A stretch of 64,000 nt of DNA from Hyposmocoma kahamanoa (Eukaryota; Arthropoda; Insecta; Lepidoptera; Cosmopterigidae). Under the pieces are notes generated by a model that searched no databases, was not told the origin of the DNA, and saw nothing but the letters and a program-made list of their open reading frames with translations. Location of the stretch: NCBI RefSeq assembly GCF_003589595.1, contig NW_020653900.1:2016567-2080566 (forward strand). Direction: 5' to 3'. Position numbers and translations under genes: made by a program. Shown here piece by piece: positions 48,576-58,740 of the stretch (its first letter is position 1; the number at the start of each line of letters is the position of its first letter).

Positions 48576-49361
48576 TTAACTACAACAAAATAATGACACG
48601 TATGATATTATTAAGAATTGAAACGACAAATAAGATTTGACAGTTTTACTAATACACGATTGAATTAATTTCATTAAGCAAATGGCATGCCATAAAATTG
48701 TCAATACTACTGGTACTAACACAACAATGGTATATAAGACCTTCTAGACGTTCGTACACAATAAATGATTTGATATGGAAAAAATAAATAAAAACAAATT
48801 GATATAAATTATTGGAAAAAGGTGATGAGAACATGCTTAGTACAGTTCAATACATGAGTCATTAGAAATATGTAAATAGCAACTAATATAATGTAAAATG
48901 TGTATGTATAATGTAAAAAGAACAGAAACTACGTACAAAAACGCGACATTTGGTGTAATTGTCTGGCTCATAAACAAACGCCTTACGCTAAAAAAAATAT
49001 TTGAAAATGCCATACTAACACTTGTAACTTACAAAACCAATCATTATAACTTAATGGCTACAGTTCAATATTCATAACACCTCTCTCACTGCATACGGAA
49101 CACCTCATTCTGTTGTACATCAACTAATAAAGTTCAGTATAGCGAATTGAACCTTACGACACTTTGATAAGGTTTAAAATGCAATATCTTTAAACATCAA
49201 TTGTGTACTTAATATGTATGAACATATGTATCAAATACCAATTACCGAGTGGCGTTGAAAGATTTGAAAAACATAGTGAAACAAAAGCGATAGAGTGAAA
49301 AATTTCACACCTTCCTATAAACAGGCAATAAACAACTCTATTTTTTACTAATAGCCCTGTC
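48576..49361. other. no gene recognised
   Basis: AT-rich sequence without an identifiable element. Confidence 0.4.
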
Positions 49362-49935
49362 CAGTAGAGCTCCTTGTGAAAGAGTTCGTCCAGGGAAGTA
49401 CTGCCACCTTACCTATTTCTGCTGCCAAGCAGTAATGTGAGCATTACTGCGTTCCGGTTTAGAAGGTGCTGGTGAAATTACAGGCACATGAGACTTGTGG
49501 TCGTTGAAAGACCAAGACCCGACGCAAGCACATAGAAAAATTCGTGAGGTCCGTTGGTTCGTTCCGTGGCTTAGTTGGTATAAGGTCTGGCACGGTATGC
49601 AAGAAGACGTCGGTTCGAATCCGACCGGATCGAAGGAATTTTTTCTGAGTGTTCGATCTTTGTATTAATAATTATAACAAACTAGTGGAGTAATTTCACA
49701 AAAAATAATTGAATATCAATTCAATAAAAATTTAATTAACACATGAGACTTGTCAACTTATGTCTCAGGGTGACGAGCGCAGTGGCAGTGCCCCTCAGAT
49801 CTTTGGGATTCTAAGCTCTGTTGTGGACAGGCGTGTAACTTACCATCAGGCGCACGACTTCTTCGTTCCCTCAGAAATAGGTAAGGAGGCAGTACTACCC
49901 TGGACGAAATCTTTCACAAGGACCTCTACTATAAC
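49362..49935 (+). repeat. repeat A copy 10, carrying SINE H and an opposed A fragment
   Basis: A (plus) runs 49362-49498 and 49740-49867. SINE H sits between. A reverse A fragment (cagaaataggtaaggaggca to aaggacctctacta) follows at 49868-49935 without spacing. Confidence 0.8.
49499..49739 (+). repeat. SINE H, full copy with 14-bp target duplication
   Basis: Both flanks read cacatgagacttgt (49485-49498, 49740-49753). A box tggcttagttgg at 49567-49578 and B box ggttcgaatcc at 49612-49622. A 70-bp leader precedes the tRNA part. The tail reads tgttcgatctttgtattaat and ends in AT-rich sequence. This defines the exact ends of the family. Confidence 0.9.
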
Positions 49936-50672
49936 TATTTAATTCGTAAAAAGGATTCTACTCGACTTCAACATTTAACAATTATTATTCTTACGCAGTT
50001 ACTATTTTTCAATAACGCTATGTGAATAAAACATGTATTTAAATTAATGTAACATTGTTATAAATATAATTTCATTATCTCATATTAAGTAATTCAACTG
50101 ACTCTAAAATTAAAGATTGTAAGTACATATAAGCGCCCTCGAGAGCTCCGCAATATTTGACCAGAGTAGGATTTGCTGTGACGTCGTGATCAAGGAAAAT
50201 GAATAAAAGATATAGTGAGTGTCTATTGCGATTTCAAAAGGTATCTTTCTACTTTAATTTTAAACTATAAACTTGTTTTGATTGTGTTAAACTGACAAAA
50301 AATTAAACTAAACAAATATGTGATCTACCCAACTGAGATGTGTAAGGGGTTGATGTAAAAACTGTAAAGAGATAACTTAGCCACCTATTCGTTTTCAAAA
50401 CAACTTCCATAAGAATAACAAACAGTGTTAAAAATTCATCAATCTTTCTCTGAAAGCAAAACGCCTCATCAAAGTATCATTAACAAAATCAAGGGGCATC
50501 TCGTCCCATTGGAATGAAGTCATCCGATTTATTTACAACAGACAGTAAACAGTCCTTACTTTGAGAAAAGGAGACGGCATATACGATTTCTTAAAGTGAG
50601 AGTGCGATAGAAGATGACCCCTAAGCTCCGCCCTTTCAACTCCAGGCACTGTCGATTGGCTTCGGGCGTACA
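49936..50672 (+). other. tin 5' flank
   Basis: No repeat recognised over about 740 bp, unusual for this window. It includes a CRE-like tgacgtcg at about 50180. Regulatory content is plausible but not demonstrable by eye. Confidence 0.35.
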
Positions 50673-50710
50673 CCATCAGTCTTCAACGTGTCTCTACACC
50701 CGTAAGGTAA
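50673..50710 (+). promoter_or_regulatory. weak candidate tin core promoter (Inr plus DPE-like)
   Basis: ATCAGTC at 50675-50681 matches the arthropod initiator TCAGT, which would place +1 at A50678 and give a 79-nt 5' UTR. At +28 (50705) the sequence AGGTA is a 4-of-5 match to the downstream promoter element. No TATA box sits at -30. Short motifs occur by chance, so this is only a candidate. Confidence 0.22.
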
Positions 50711-50756
50711 TTACCCAAATTAGTCTCCCTGTGAGTTATGAAGTGTTTGTGAACAT

Positions 50757-51378
50757 ATGGAAGGCTTCGAACAGCATAACGAGGTATCTACCTCATACAA
50801 CAACAATACTTTGAAGAATAATTTCAATGACAAAAACTTTTATCTCATGGAAGAGAAGAGGGTATACGGATTCGCGGATAAGACCTATCTAAAGGACTCG
50901 CAAACGCAACAAACACCATTTTCAGTCAAAGACATACTTAACATAAATCAATCTAATTATAATTACGACCGTAATGATATGTGGAAAGTGGATAAAGAAA
51001 GACGAAATTACGAATACTATGAAGTTTATAGCCATCAAAATCAGACACATTGTTCTGATTACTTAAACCAAGCCTACAGCAATATGACACCATTGTCTGA
51101 AATGCATACAGAATACTGGAACCCTGAGTACCATGAGCATAAGGTTGAAAATTATTACAACTTCAATCCTTATTGCCATAGTTTATATCATCAGAACATT
51201 GAGCATTATGTTGACATTGATGTGCCGCCTTATAATTCTGTTGTGGAGCCTTTAAAAAATGATATGACCGCAGTGACTGTTAGTTCAATTGTGCCCCAAG
51301 AAAAGGTGTCTTCCAATGTGTACCATGTTACGGAGCCGACGGAAAAAAATTCACCTGTGTTGTTGAGGAAAAGTACGA
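50757..51378 (+). CDS. tin: tinman (NK4-class homeobox) exon 1, with TN motif
   Basis: First coding exon, 207 codons plus one base, of a 395-aa homeodomain transcription factor. Residues 53-62 read TPFSVKDILN, the TN motif, which I recognise as nearly the same in Drosophila Tinman; the family uses it to bind Groucho. The rest is low-complexity, rich in Asn, Tyr, His and Glu, with no other domain. The donor (ACG A|GTAAGA) after 51378 gives phase 1 and matches the exon 2 acceptor; the frame that runs to TAA at 51395 is read-through into the intron. The start at 50757 is the first Met of the open frame; Met31 is an alternative but would waste a well-formed leader. Confidence 0.9.
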
Positions 51379-51836
51379 GTAAGACTTTTTTGTAATACAA
51401 AATGTATAAATACGGTCAACGAGGCATTTTTCTCTGAATATTTGCTAGATATTCATTAGTTCTATTTTATTCTTGGGTAATTTTCAGGTTAGTTTTACTA
51501 CCTGATTTTGATGGCAATTTTTATTATTTAAGTATTTGAGTATATATGTATTATCGTGAAACATTGAATAATATTTCAGGTTACTGTACTCGAATGTTAA
51601 ATAATGCTTTATGACAATACTCAAGAATATTTAAATAATTAAAATTGCCACCGAAATTAGATAGAGAAAAACTAACCTGAAAATTACCCTCTTGCATGTG
51701 TAAACGTTACATTTACGTAAACGTTACATAGATCTTCTCGTAGATGTGTGATAGTTTTATAGTCTTGTAGTCTAAATACTATAAGTAGTAAGTAGTTATA
51801 CGCCATATGTAAATAACTAGATATTATTTTTCGCAG
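51379..51836 (+). other. tin: tin intron 1 (458 bp) with an embedded MITE
   Basis: GT-AG intron. Almost half of it (51475-51689) is a family I MITE whose inverted ends start gggtaatttt and end aaattaccc. The other copy of the family is at 6805-7006. The remaining intron is AT-rich with no other feature seen. Confidence 0.85.
51475..51689. mobile_element. family I MITE inside the tin intron
   Basis: Inverted ends of about 60 bp with mismatches: gggtaattttcaggttag at the left, its complement ctaacctgaaaattaccc at the right. The arms continue through AT-rich sequence around ttattatttaag. A related 202-bp copy lies at 6805-7006. I could not define a convincing target duplication, so the superfamily is open. 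Confidence 0.75.
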
Positions 51837-52402
51837 AAACCCCTACAGTAAGTAAATCGGAGAAAAAGGACAGAAGTGGCAAAAGAAAACCTCGAATCCT
51901 ATTCTCACAAACTCAGGTACACGCATTGGAGCTCAGATTTCGCGCCCAGAGGTACCTGACCGCTCCAGAAAGGGAACAACTAGCCAAGACTTTGAACTTA
52001 TCTCCGACACAAGTGAAGATTTGGTTCCAAAACAGAAGATATAAGAGTAAACGCATGAAGTCTCCAGAGGTATCGACTTCCACTGACGCTAAGCCATCTA
52101 AAACTTGCAGGAAGCTTTACAAACCCGAAAGTAACGACGCACCACAATATTACGATTATAAAGAACCAAAACATGATGATGATTTAACGTCGACTATTTA
52201 TTTTGACGACAGTTTGAATTATGAGAATGCAGTTGACAAATATTATGAAGAGAAACCTTTGATTATTAATGAAGTCGATAGTGCGAATAATATGAGTAAT
52301 AATTTGAATATCATTTACGGAAATAATTTAGCTAATGATTCGAAAAATTTTTACGATGAGGCTGAAGTTAAAAAGTATTTTCCTATGAACTATGTTTGTT
52401 GA
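51837..52402 (+). CDS. tin: tinman exon 2, with the homeodomain
   Basis: Last coding exon. The acceptor (ttttcgcag) ends at 51836, and with exon 1 the total is 1188 nt in frame. The homeodomain is residues 223-282: it begins [12 protein letters not shown], contains [12 protein letters not shown] and ends [13 protein letters not shown]. Tyr54 is the NK-2 superclass hallmark, and the RxLFSQ start and NLSxTQVKIWF match Tinman better than other NK2 proteins. The coding frame begins 15 residues before the homeodomain, upstream of the first Met in this exon. The tail (283-395) is acidic and Asn/Tyr rich, with no NK2-specific domain visible. Family role in flies: heart and dorsal mesoderm specification, binding TCAAGTG-type sites. 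Vertebrate counterpart is NKX2-5. Confidence 0.94.
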
Positions 52403-52469
52403 AGTTTTTTGTGAAACGTCTTTTAACTACAATGAAGTAACCTATGAAGTTGATTACAAAAGTAAGAAA

Positions 52470-52745
52470 TCGACCCCTCCTACGTAAAGTATCGTATGTT
52501 GAAATTAACAAGTTTACAGGGGAGCGTTTTAAAGTTTTCAATTCACTGAATTGAGTCTAATTTTAAAATAAATTGTGGTTGTCCATCTAATCGACGAATC
52601 TGGGATTTTACAATACTCTATGTGAGAACGAGCTTTACCGAATAAAACTAAGAAATGCTAAAGTCACGTGTTATGTTTAACTTTAAAACGCTCCCCTGTA
52701 AACTTGGCAATTTCGACATACGATACTTTACGTAGGAGGGGTCGA
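52470..52745. mobile_element. foldback MITE just after the tin stop codon
   Basis: Arms 52470-52536 and 52679-52745 (67 bp each) are inverted copies with three mismatches, around a 142-bp loop. The left arm starts tcgacccctcctacgtaaag. It begins 68 bp after the tin stop, so the whole structure probably sits in the tin 3' UTR or overlaps its 3' end. No second copy was found in the window and no clear target duplication was seen. Confidence 0.8.
52567..52646 (+). terminator. two candidate tin polyadenylation signals
   Basis: AATAAA occurs at 52567-52572 and 52641-52646, about 165 and 240 bases after the tin stop. Both lie in the loop between the arms of the 52470-52745 inverted repeat. If used, the transposon supplies the tin 3' end. 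Inferred. Confidence 0.4.
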
Positions 52746-52779
52746 AATGTTAATCAAAAATTTTGTAAAGTTGAAATAG

Positions 52780-53262
52780 CAGAATTGCAAAGGGGTTCAT
52801 CCAGGGAAATACTGCTACCTTCATTGACCTACCGCCTAGGTCAATGGCTACCTTACCTATTTCTGTGTCAGTTTTTAACCGACTTCAATAAAATGTATTT
52901 TTTTTTGTATGTATGTTACACGATAATTCCGTGATTCCATTTGTAAACCGATTTTGATGATTCTTTTTTGTTGGTAAGAGGGTACCTCAGTAGTAGTCGC
53001 ATTTAAATTTGAAGAAAATATTCCACCTCTAAGGGTGGCAAACTAGGGGATGAATGACTTTTGAGGTCGGTTTTTATAGTACTCTGTACTGAGATTATGA
53101 AGTGTAAGTGTACTGGTGAAATTATCGGAACATGGGACTTGTCAACTTATGTCTCAGGGTGACGCGTGCAGTCAAGTGCCCCACAGATCTTTCTGTGCTC
53201 TGAGTGGCACTGTAACTGTGCAGAACTTGTTCGTCCCTTCACTTGATATCATAAAAAAAGAA
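52780..53262 (+). repeat. repeat A copy 11, split by repeat G and a 25-bp insertion; TCAAGTG site
   Basis: A parts: 52780-52870 and 53100-53262. Repeat G (ttaaccgacttcaataaaat to cttttgaggtcggtttttat) lies at about 52873-53078. The mini-insertion is described separately. CACTTGA (complement of TCAAGTG) is at 53240-53246. Confidence 0.78.
52822..52846. mobile_element. 25-bp minimal hAT-like insertion
   Basis: cattgaccta and taggtcaatg form perfect 10-bp inverted ends around five bases. Both flanks are gctacctt (52814-52821, 52847-52854). Other A copies read straight through as tgccaccttacctattt. The ends differ from family C (cattgacttac) by one base in the first ten. Confidence 0.82.
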
Positions 53263-53935
53263 TTTTTATTGTGCTCTTTCAAATCTTGGAATAAATTTCG
53301 TAGATATCTTTAATAATCACACGTTTACATTTCTGCTTATCGATATTGTTAAACCAATTAAGACGGTGTTTGCACGATATAATATGTGTTTTTATTTGCC
53401 TGAATAGTTTTCATCGTGGGTATTATTTTACATTAGTTTTAAAGAAATAAAGTAATATTTTTATTATTATCTAATTAATTCTAATTAAATTGCCATACTC
53501 AGACTGATTGCCAAAGAGTTTAAGCCACTTTGTTAATTTTTTTATAGTACAATTTTAACTTTTTACATTTTAGTTTAAATGTGACTGTTGCGCAGCTATT
53601 TTCTTTATTATTATTTTTACTATTAAGTCTGTAAGTACTTGAGATAATTTGTTTTAATAAAATGCATGAAAAAGGTTTAATTGCGTTTTTATTTTTTGTT
53701 GCTTTTGAAATAATTAAATATTTATTAAGATTTTATGACATTGCAAAACTTAATAACTTTCACTCAATGCTCAAAAATGGCTACTTCTTGTATTTTGGTC
53801 AAATAACGAACATGATTGTGTTCCCATTAATTTTTTCGAAATTTTGAGTTCTCTCTCGTTAATCCTAGTACAGATTATAATAATCATAACAGTTATAACT
53901 AGTTCAATTTGTCTAACCACGACATAGCTGTTTTT
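53263..53935. other. no gene recognised
   Basis: AT-rich. The 61-codon frame at 53662-53847 is Phe/Ile/Leu rich and looks like chance. Confidence 0.4.
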
Positions 53936-54455
53936 AATTATTGTTTTAGATTATTCTTTGTATCTCATTGGCTAACTCTACATTTTAAGTGCTGTACACA
54001 CCTGTAGCGACTTGACACCTTGTACGGTGAAGGTACGTATATTTTTAATTCTAAGATTGTTTTGTATTACGTTGATGGTGCATCTTTCAATAAATAAATA
54101 AACAGCTTCTTCCGTGGTGCGAAACCTGTTATTAATGAGTTAATGACAGCCGTTTCGGGAATAACCATGATATAATTCATACGGTCAGTACTCATATAAT
54201 TAGTAACAGTAGTAGCAGTAGAGTTCGTCCAGAGAAGTACTGCCACCTTACCTATTTCTGCCGCCAACCAGTAATGTCAGCATGTTCCGGTTTTGAAGGG
54301 TAAGGGCGCTGGTGAAATTACAGGCACTTGGGACTTGTCAACTTATGTCTCTGGGTGACGGGCGCAGTGGCAGTGCCCCTCAGAACTTTGCGATTTAAAG
54401 CTCTGAGTGACACTGCAGTTATTATGGACAGGCGTTTAGTTTACCATCAGGTGCA
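53936..54455 (+). repeat. left copy of an inverted duplicated segment, containing repeat A copy 12
   Basis: 54050-54212 matches the complement of 63717-63890 with only about three differences over 160 bp. The similarity continues through the nested A copy (54213-54455), which shares the private deletion giving cagcatgttccgg. It also extends left to about 53936 with an indel. Confidence 0.82.
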
Positions 54456-55199
54456 CGTTCACGTTTTTCATCTATTGTTTTTCACATGGATGGCACAGGT
54501 TAATGAACTTAGGACTATAGGTACATATATGTGATATTCTATAAGTGCATAACAAATTACACTTCTTAATTTATCACCCTTGATGTAATAAAGCAACATC
54601 TGCAAATTAGCAACTTTTCAGGAGATGTTTGAAGATTCTATTTTCCCGTCTGTGATTTTATGAATAAAATTAGTCGGTGACTTTTTTATAAATATTAAAC
54701 GTACGAATAATATATTAAACATAATAAGTATAATAATTTTAAATAGTAATGTAATATCCATGTTAGCTAATTACGCTCAAGTTTAAAAGGTATACAGTAC
54801 CCACGCTCGACATTGTTGGTTTAATTCAATTATTGATAAGTTTCGTTAATTCTCTTGATATATGTACAATATTGAGTACTTGTGACTTACTATTATTGTA
54901 TATTTTTCATTATTTTGTAAACTAACGCACACTTTTCGAAGAGTAGTATAAAATTATACGAAATTGTATTAATTATTATGTTATATATTGTACAGGAAAA
55001 AGCAAAGATTGCATTTAATAAAAGGAAAACACAAACAAAAAGGCTAGCTTTTATAAGAAATTTCTTTCTGCCGACCTGAATACAGGACAAAATAACTACA
55101 ATATCGAGCTTACGTGTACAAAAACAAAATAATGTAATAACATTATACTAGGTAAATACATATTTCATAATAAAATACATATAAATTGGATGGAACAGT
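54456..55199. other. no gene recognised
   Basis: AT-rich sequence with no identifiable element. Confidence 0.4.
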
Positions 55200-55500
55200 A
55201 GATAAATAGTGCTCTTTAACTCTGAATTGAAAAGTAGTTAACTATGATGTACTTCCGTGAAGAGAAATAGGAAATGCGTTCCAAAGTCTGACCGCATGAA
55301 CAGTGAAGTGAGAATAAAAACCGGAACTGAAGGAAGGTAAAGATATCTGGAATCTAACGAGAGAACGACAGGGAAAGCTGAAACGCTCTGTCAAATATTC
55401 GCGAGACGAGGGATTGTGAAAAATATTGAAGAGAACAAGAGACAACATGCAAATTGCTGCGGAGACGAATGGGAAGCCACTTGAGTTGACTACGATAGTG
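55200..55500 (-). pseudogene. LINE reverse-transcriptase C-terminal fragment, frameshifted
   Basis: On the minus strand LKWLPIRLRSNLHV is in one frame, then after a shift SSREYLTERFSFPCRSLVRF and HFTVHAVRLWNAFPISLHG. The WLPIRxRRN... and xVRLWNxLP pattern is a typical Jockey/R1-like ORF2 ending. No catalytic motifs. Confidence 0.62.
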
Positions 55501-55786
55501 TGAGATATACTAAACTAAACTAATAAAGCGACATGTCAAAAATGTTTTATGTCACGTAAAAGTGATAAAAACATGAATCAACCATGTTTTTATAAAATTT
55601 TACATCTCACCCATCTAAGCATATATATCAACTAATTTCCTTATTACAATTTTTAAAATTCTCACCTGAAAGTTTTAATTTTGCAAATGTGGCATTATTA
55701 CACCAAGGGTGCTATATAAGTATTATATGTATATATGTATACCGTCATGCCTATCTCTAATTGGAGTGGTAGAGGTTATGAACTTA

Positions 55787-55961
55787 GGGTCGTATTCCAG
55801 AACTCTACTCAATACTCAAGTCAGGACTGGAGTATTGCAGTGAGCACTGAAAATCATACTCAAGTCCTTGCCATTAGGGTCGTATTTCCAGTGCTTGAAA
55901 TCATACTCAAGTCTGCTCAAATCCTGACTTGAGCATTGAGTAGAGTTCTAGAATACGACCC
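55787..55961. mobile_element. family L Harbinger-type MITE (175 bp)
   Basis: Ends gggtcgtattccagaactct and agagttctagaatacgaccc are inverted, with arms extending over ctcaatactcaagtcagga. Flanks are TTA at 55784-55786 and 55962-55964. The terminal sequence occurs a third time internally (tagggtcgtatttccagtg at about 55874). Confidence 0.82.
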
Positions 55962-55964
55962 TTA

Positions 55965-56899
55965 AGCTCGCTACGTTCCAGACAAACCACTAATTTAATA
56001 TATAAAATTTGTATTAAAATAAATTTCCAATGAGAAGACTTATGAACAAAAAAGCTATGGAATCATGAAAAAATAAGTCTGTCGAATGTTTCAGCGTTTT
56101 TTGTTCAATTTGTCGAGATCGCCTTTATCTGAATTGCTACCATGCCGTTGCAAGTGGGGTGGTGCTGTACAGACGGGCGGTTTTTTATTCGAAAACAGTG
56201 AACGCAAATTGTGTTACTACCAACGGTAGTAAACAATAGGATTATGACAAATGCGGTGTTGTCAGAATCGTAGAAATCTTACCGCGAGTATCATAATGCG
56301 ATGTCAGCCAAAATTAAATATGCCAATTGCTAGTTGTCATAACCTCCTAAGACTTAAGAGATGACACTTCCTAAGAAATATATATTTCAGGTAGTCTATG
56401 ATCTCGACTCCAGGTAGAGTCATGGACTGTGAACGTGTTAAGAAATGAAGTTAAATTATCGGGGGATCCTGCACCATCGTTACATACATCACAATACTTC
56501 TACTAAGATAATAATAAAAAAACCTGAAACGGATATTTCGAGTGATGTAAAGTCATAGGTACGCTTGAGTATGTTTTTCCGGGACTTCATTATAGGTCCT
56601 AAATGAAAATATATGCAGAAAACCCACTACATTTTTCAGCAAATACCGAGTACCCTTTTGTTACCGGTACTTACATCACACAAAGTATCTCTATGTTTAG
56701 CGTTTATATTTTTAAAAAATGTAAGCCACTTATATTTTTATTCTTGGTTTTATTTTGTTGCGATTTTGCATTATATACTTTTTTAGTATTTTTATATATG
56801 AATAGAACATAATAAAGCGCTAAATTGGAATGCAATATTTTCATTCACATTTTTACGCGTATAATAATAAATTGGGCGTTTACGCGATCATAGGAACAA
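55965..56899. other. no gene recognised
   Basis: Mixed AT-rich sequence. The frame at 56603-56812 is hydrophobic at its end but unsupported. Confidence 0.4.
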
Positions 56900-57425
56900 T
56901 GTGTGAGCATTACTGCGTTCAGGTTTTGAAGAGTAAGGGTGCTGGTGAAATTACAGGCACATGGGACTTGTCAACTTATGTTTCAGAGTGACTGGCGCAG
57001 CGGCAGTGCCCACTCAGATCTCTATGACTCAAAGTTCTGAGTGGCACTGCAGCTGTTATGGACCAGCGTGTCACTTACCAGTGGCCGCACGACTCGCTCA
57101 TACCGTCATATAAAAAAAATCAATTATATTCTGTTGCATTTTTCGCTTTAGGTGGCCAAACAAAAGATATAAACTATTTAAAAATAGTATATATATTGAT
57201 ATTTTTTGGTAACTACACTAGTTTTGTTATGGATATGAATACAAAGATCGAAGAGACAGAAAAAAATGTTTTTTCGTCGACCCGGTGGGACTTCGTTCAT
57301 GCTGCAGTAGCTTTGCCCTTTACCATGCAACATGGACGTGGGTTCAAGTACCATTGAGTTGACGTGACGAATAAAATTATGTGTGTTTGATCTTTGTAAT
57401 GATAATGCTAATAAAAGTGGTACAG
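56900..57425 (+). repeat. repeat A copy 13 and a tRNA-like SINE relic
   Basis: A occupies 56900-57113 without its 5' part. At about 57255-57425 a B-box-like ggttcaagtacc is followed by a SINE H-type tail (tgtttgatctttgtaatgat). The 99-codon open frame across both is spurious. Confidence 0.6.
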
Positions 57426-57672
57426 TCAACAATATGCTTATATTTTGGACTTTGGAAACCTACTGAGTTCGTAATAAAAGACGTTTGAAAAGCTCGTCTG
57501 TCCAGGCACATCCCTTCGTCGTAGGGCATGTTGGATATGTAGACGCCCCGCAGGCGCCGGCGCCGCAGATAACGTATTGATCCAACACGTGGTGGGACAC
57601 AGTATTAGTGATGTACGTGTATGTAATTTATTTATATTTAATTCAAAGAAAACTAATTCGTAAATTTGGTAG

Positions 57673-57888
57673 TAATAAAGCCAAATGAGATCATACGTCA
57701 AAAATACTTTTATCACTTGAAAATCCCAATAAGAATACTTATATGTGAAAATTAAACTCTCCTTTTTATGCATGTAAAAGTTATCGATTAATCGACAATC
57801 GATAATTTTTTAACGGAATGAATTCCGTTCATAGAATCTTTAAATTTCTCTCCTAAAAAGTTGTCATTTTGCGGCCGTGACCTTATTG
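57673..57888. mobile_element. family D MITE, uninterrupted copy
   Basis: Ends taataaagccaaatg and the diverged ggccgtgaccttatt. Shares gatcatacgtcaaaaata and tcctaaaaagttgtcatttt with 7619-8119. A further partial copy starts at about 61497. Confidence 0.68.
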
Positions 57889-58740
57889 CACCGAATTATA
57901 ATTTTTATTGAATATTTACACAGTCTCCTGTTCCTGCCGATCGACCCAAGCACAATGAATCGTATTAGCACGGGAAAAATTAGAATTCGGGCTGAGTTAG
58001 AAGTAAAGTTAAGAAAATTCATCGTGTTTCGCACGCACGCTTTCACACGAGGGGGGAAGGGGGGAATGAAAATATTTGCTACACAAATAATTCGAGATTC
58101 AACACATCACTATGTAGCCGCTGAAACTATGGGAATTGGAAAACACCTGTCTCTCTAAAAGCTTTTATGTAGTTTTATGAGGCAGGCGTGTGCGATTTTA
58201 AATCATTTTTTTTCCTTTTAAAAGCAGTAAAATTTATTTTAAACGGTTTTAAACTGGTAGTTTCATTTTTATTATAATTGTTTCACGGTTACTTAAAATT
58301 TAGACGATAATTTTATGCATTTTTTATTTTCTTTGAAATTTACTATAAGCTTTTCGGGGAAGAAAAACAAAGTGATGAAAAGCCTGTGACGTCCTCAATC
58401 GTAGCGGACTATGGCCTAAAACACTTTGGCCATAATACGGAACGAACTTGCAGTGATGGTTCCCTATCACCGATCATTTGTAAACAAAGGAAAGTTGTAA
58501 AGAAACGAGGTCATTTCCGGTATTGAGGAACTACCGTGGCGAAAACTTATTAATTGGACTGTTCAAAAACAAAACCGCTTGAGTGGGAAAATAGGTAAAG
58601 GAAGTGAAAATGACGAATGTCACGCACACGCAAACGCATACACACACGCACATACTTGCACATATCACTCAAATTCACTTCCTCACTCGCATGCAAACAA
58701 ACACGACACGTCCAATCTTCTGAATTGAACTACCTTAATT

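Noticed and set aside
49560..49630. Possible tRNA gene
   Set aside because: It lies inside a SINE insertion with a 14-bp target duplication and a shared leader and tail.
57438..57773. 111-aa minus-strand open frame
   Set aside because: It runs through a family D MITE and a GC-rich repeat-like patch; no domain is visible.
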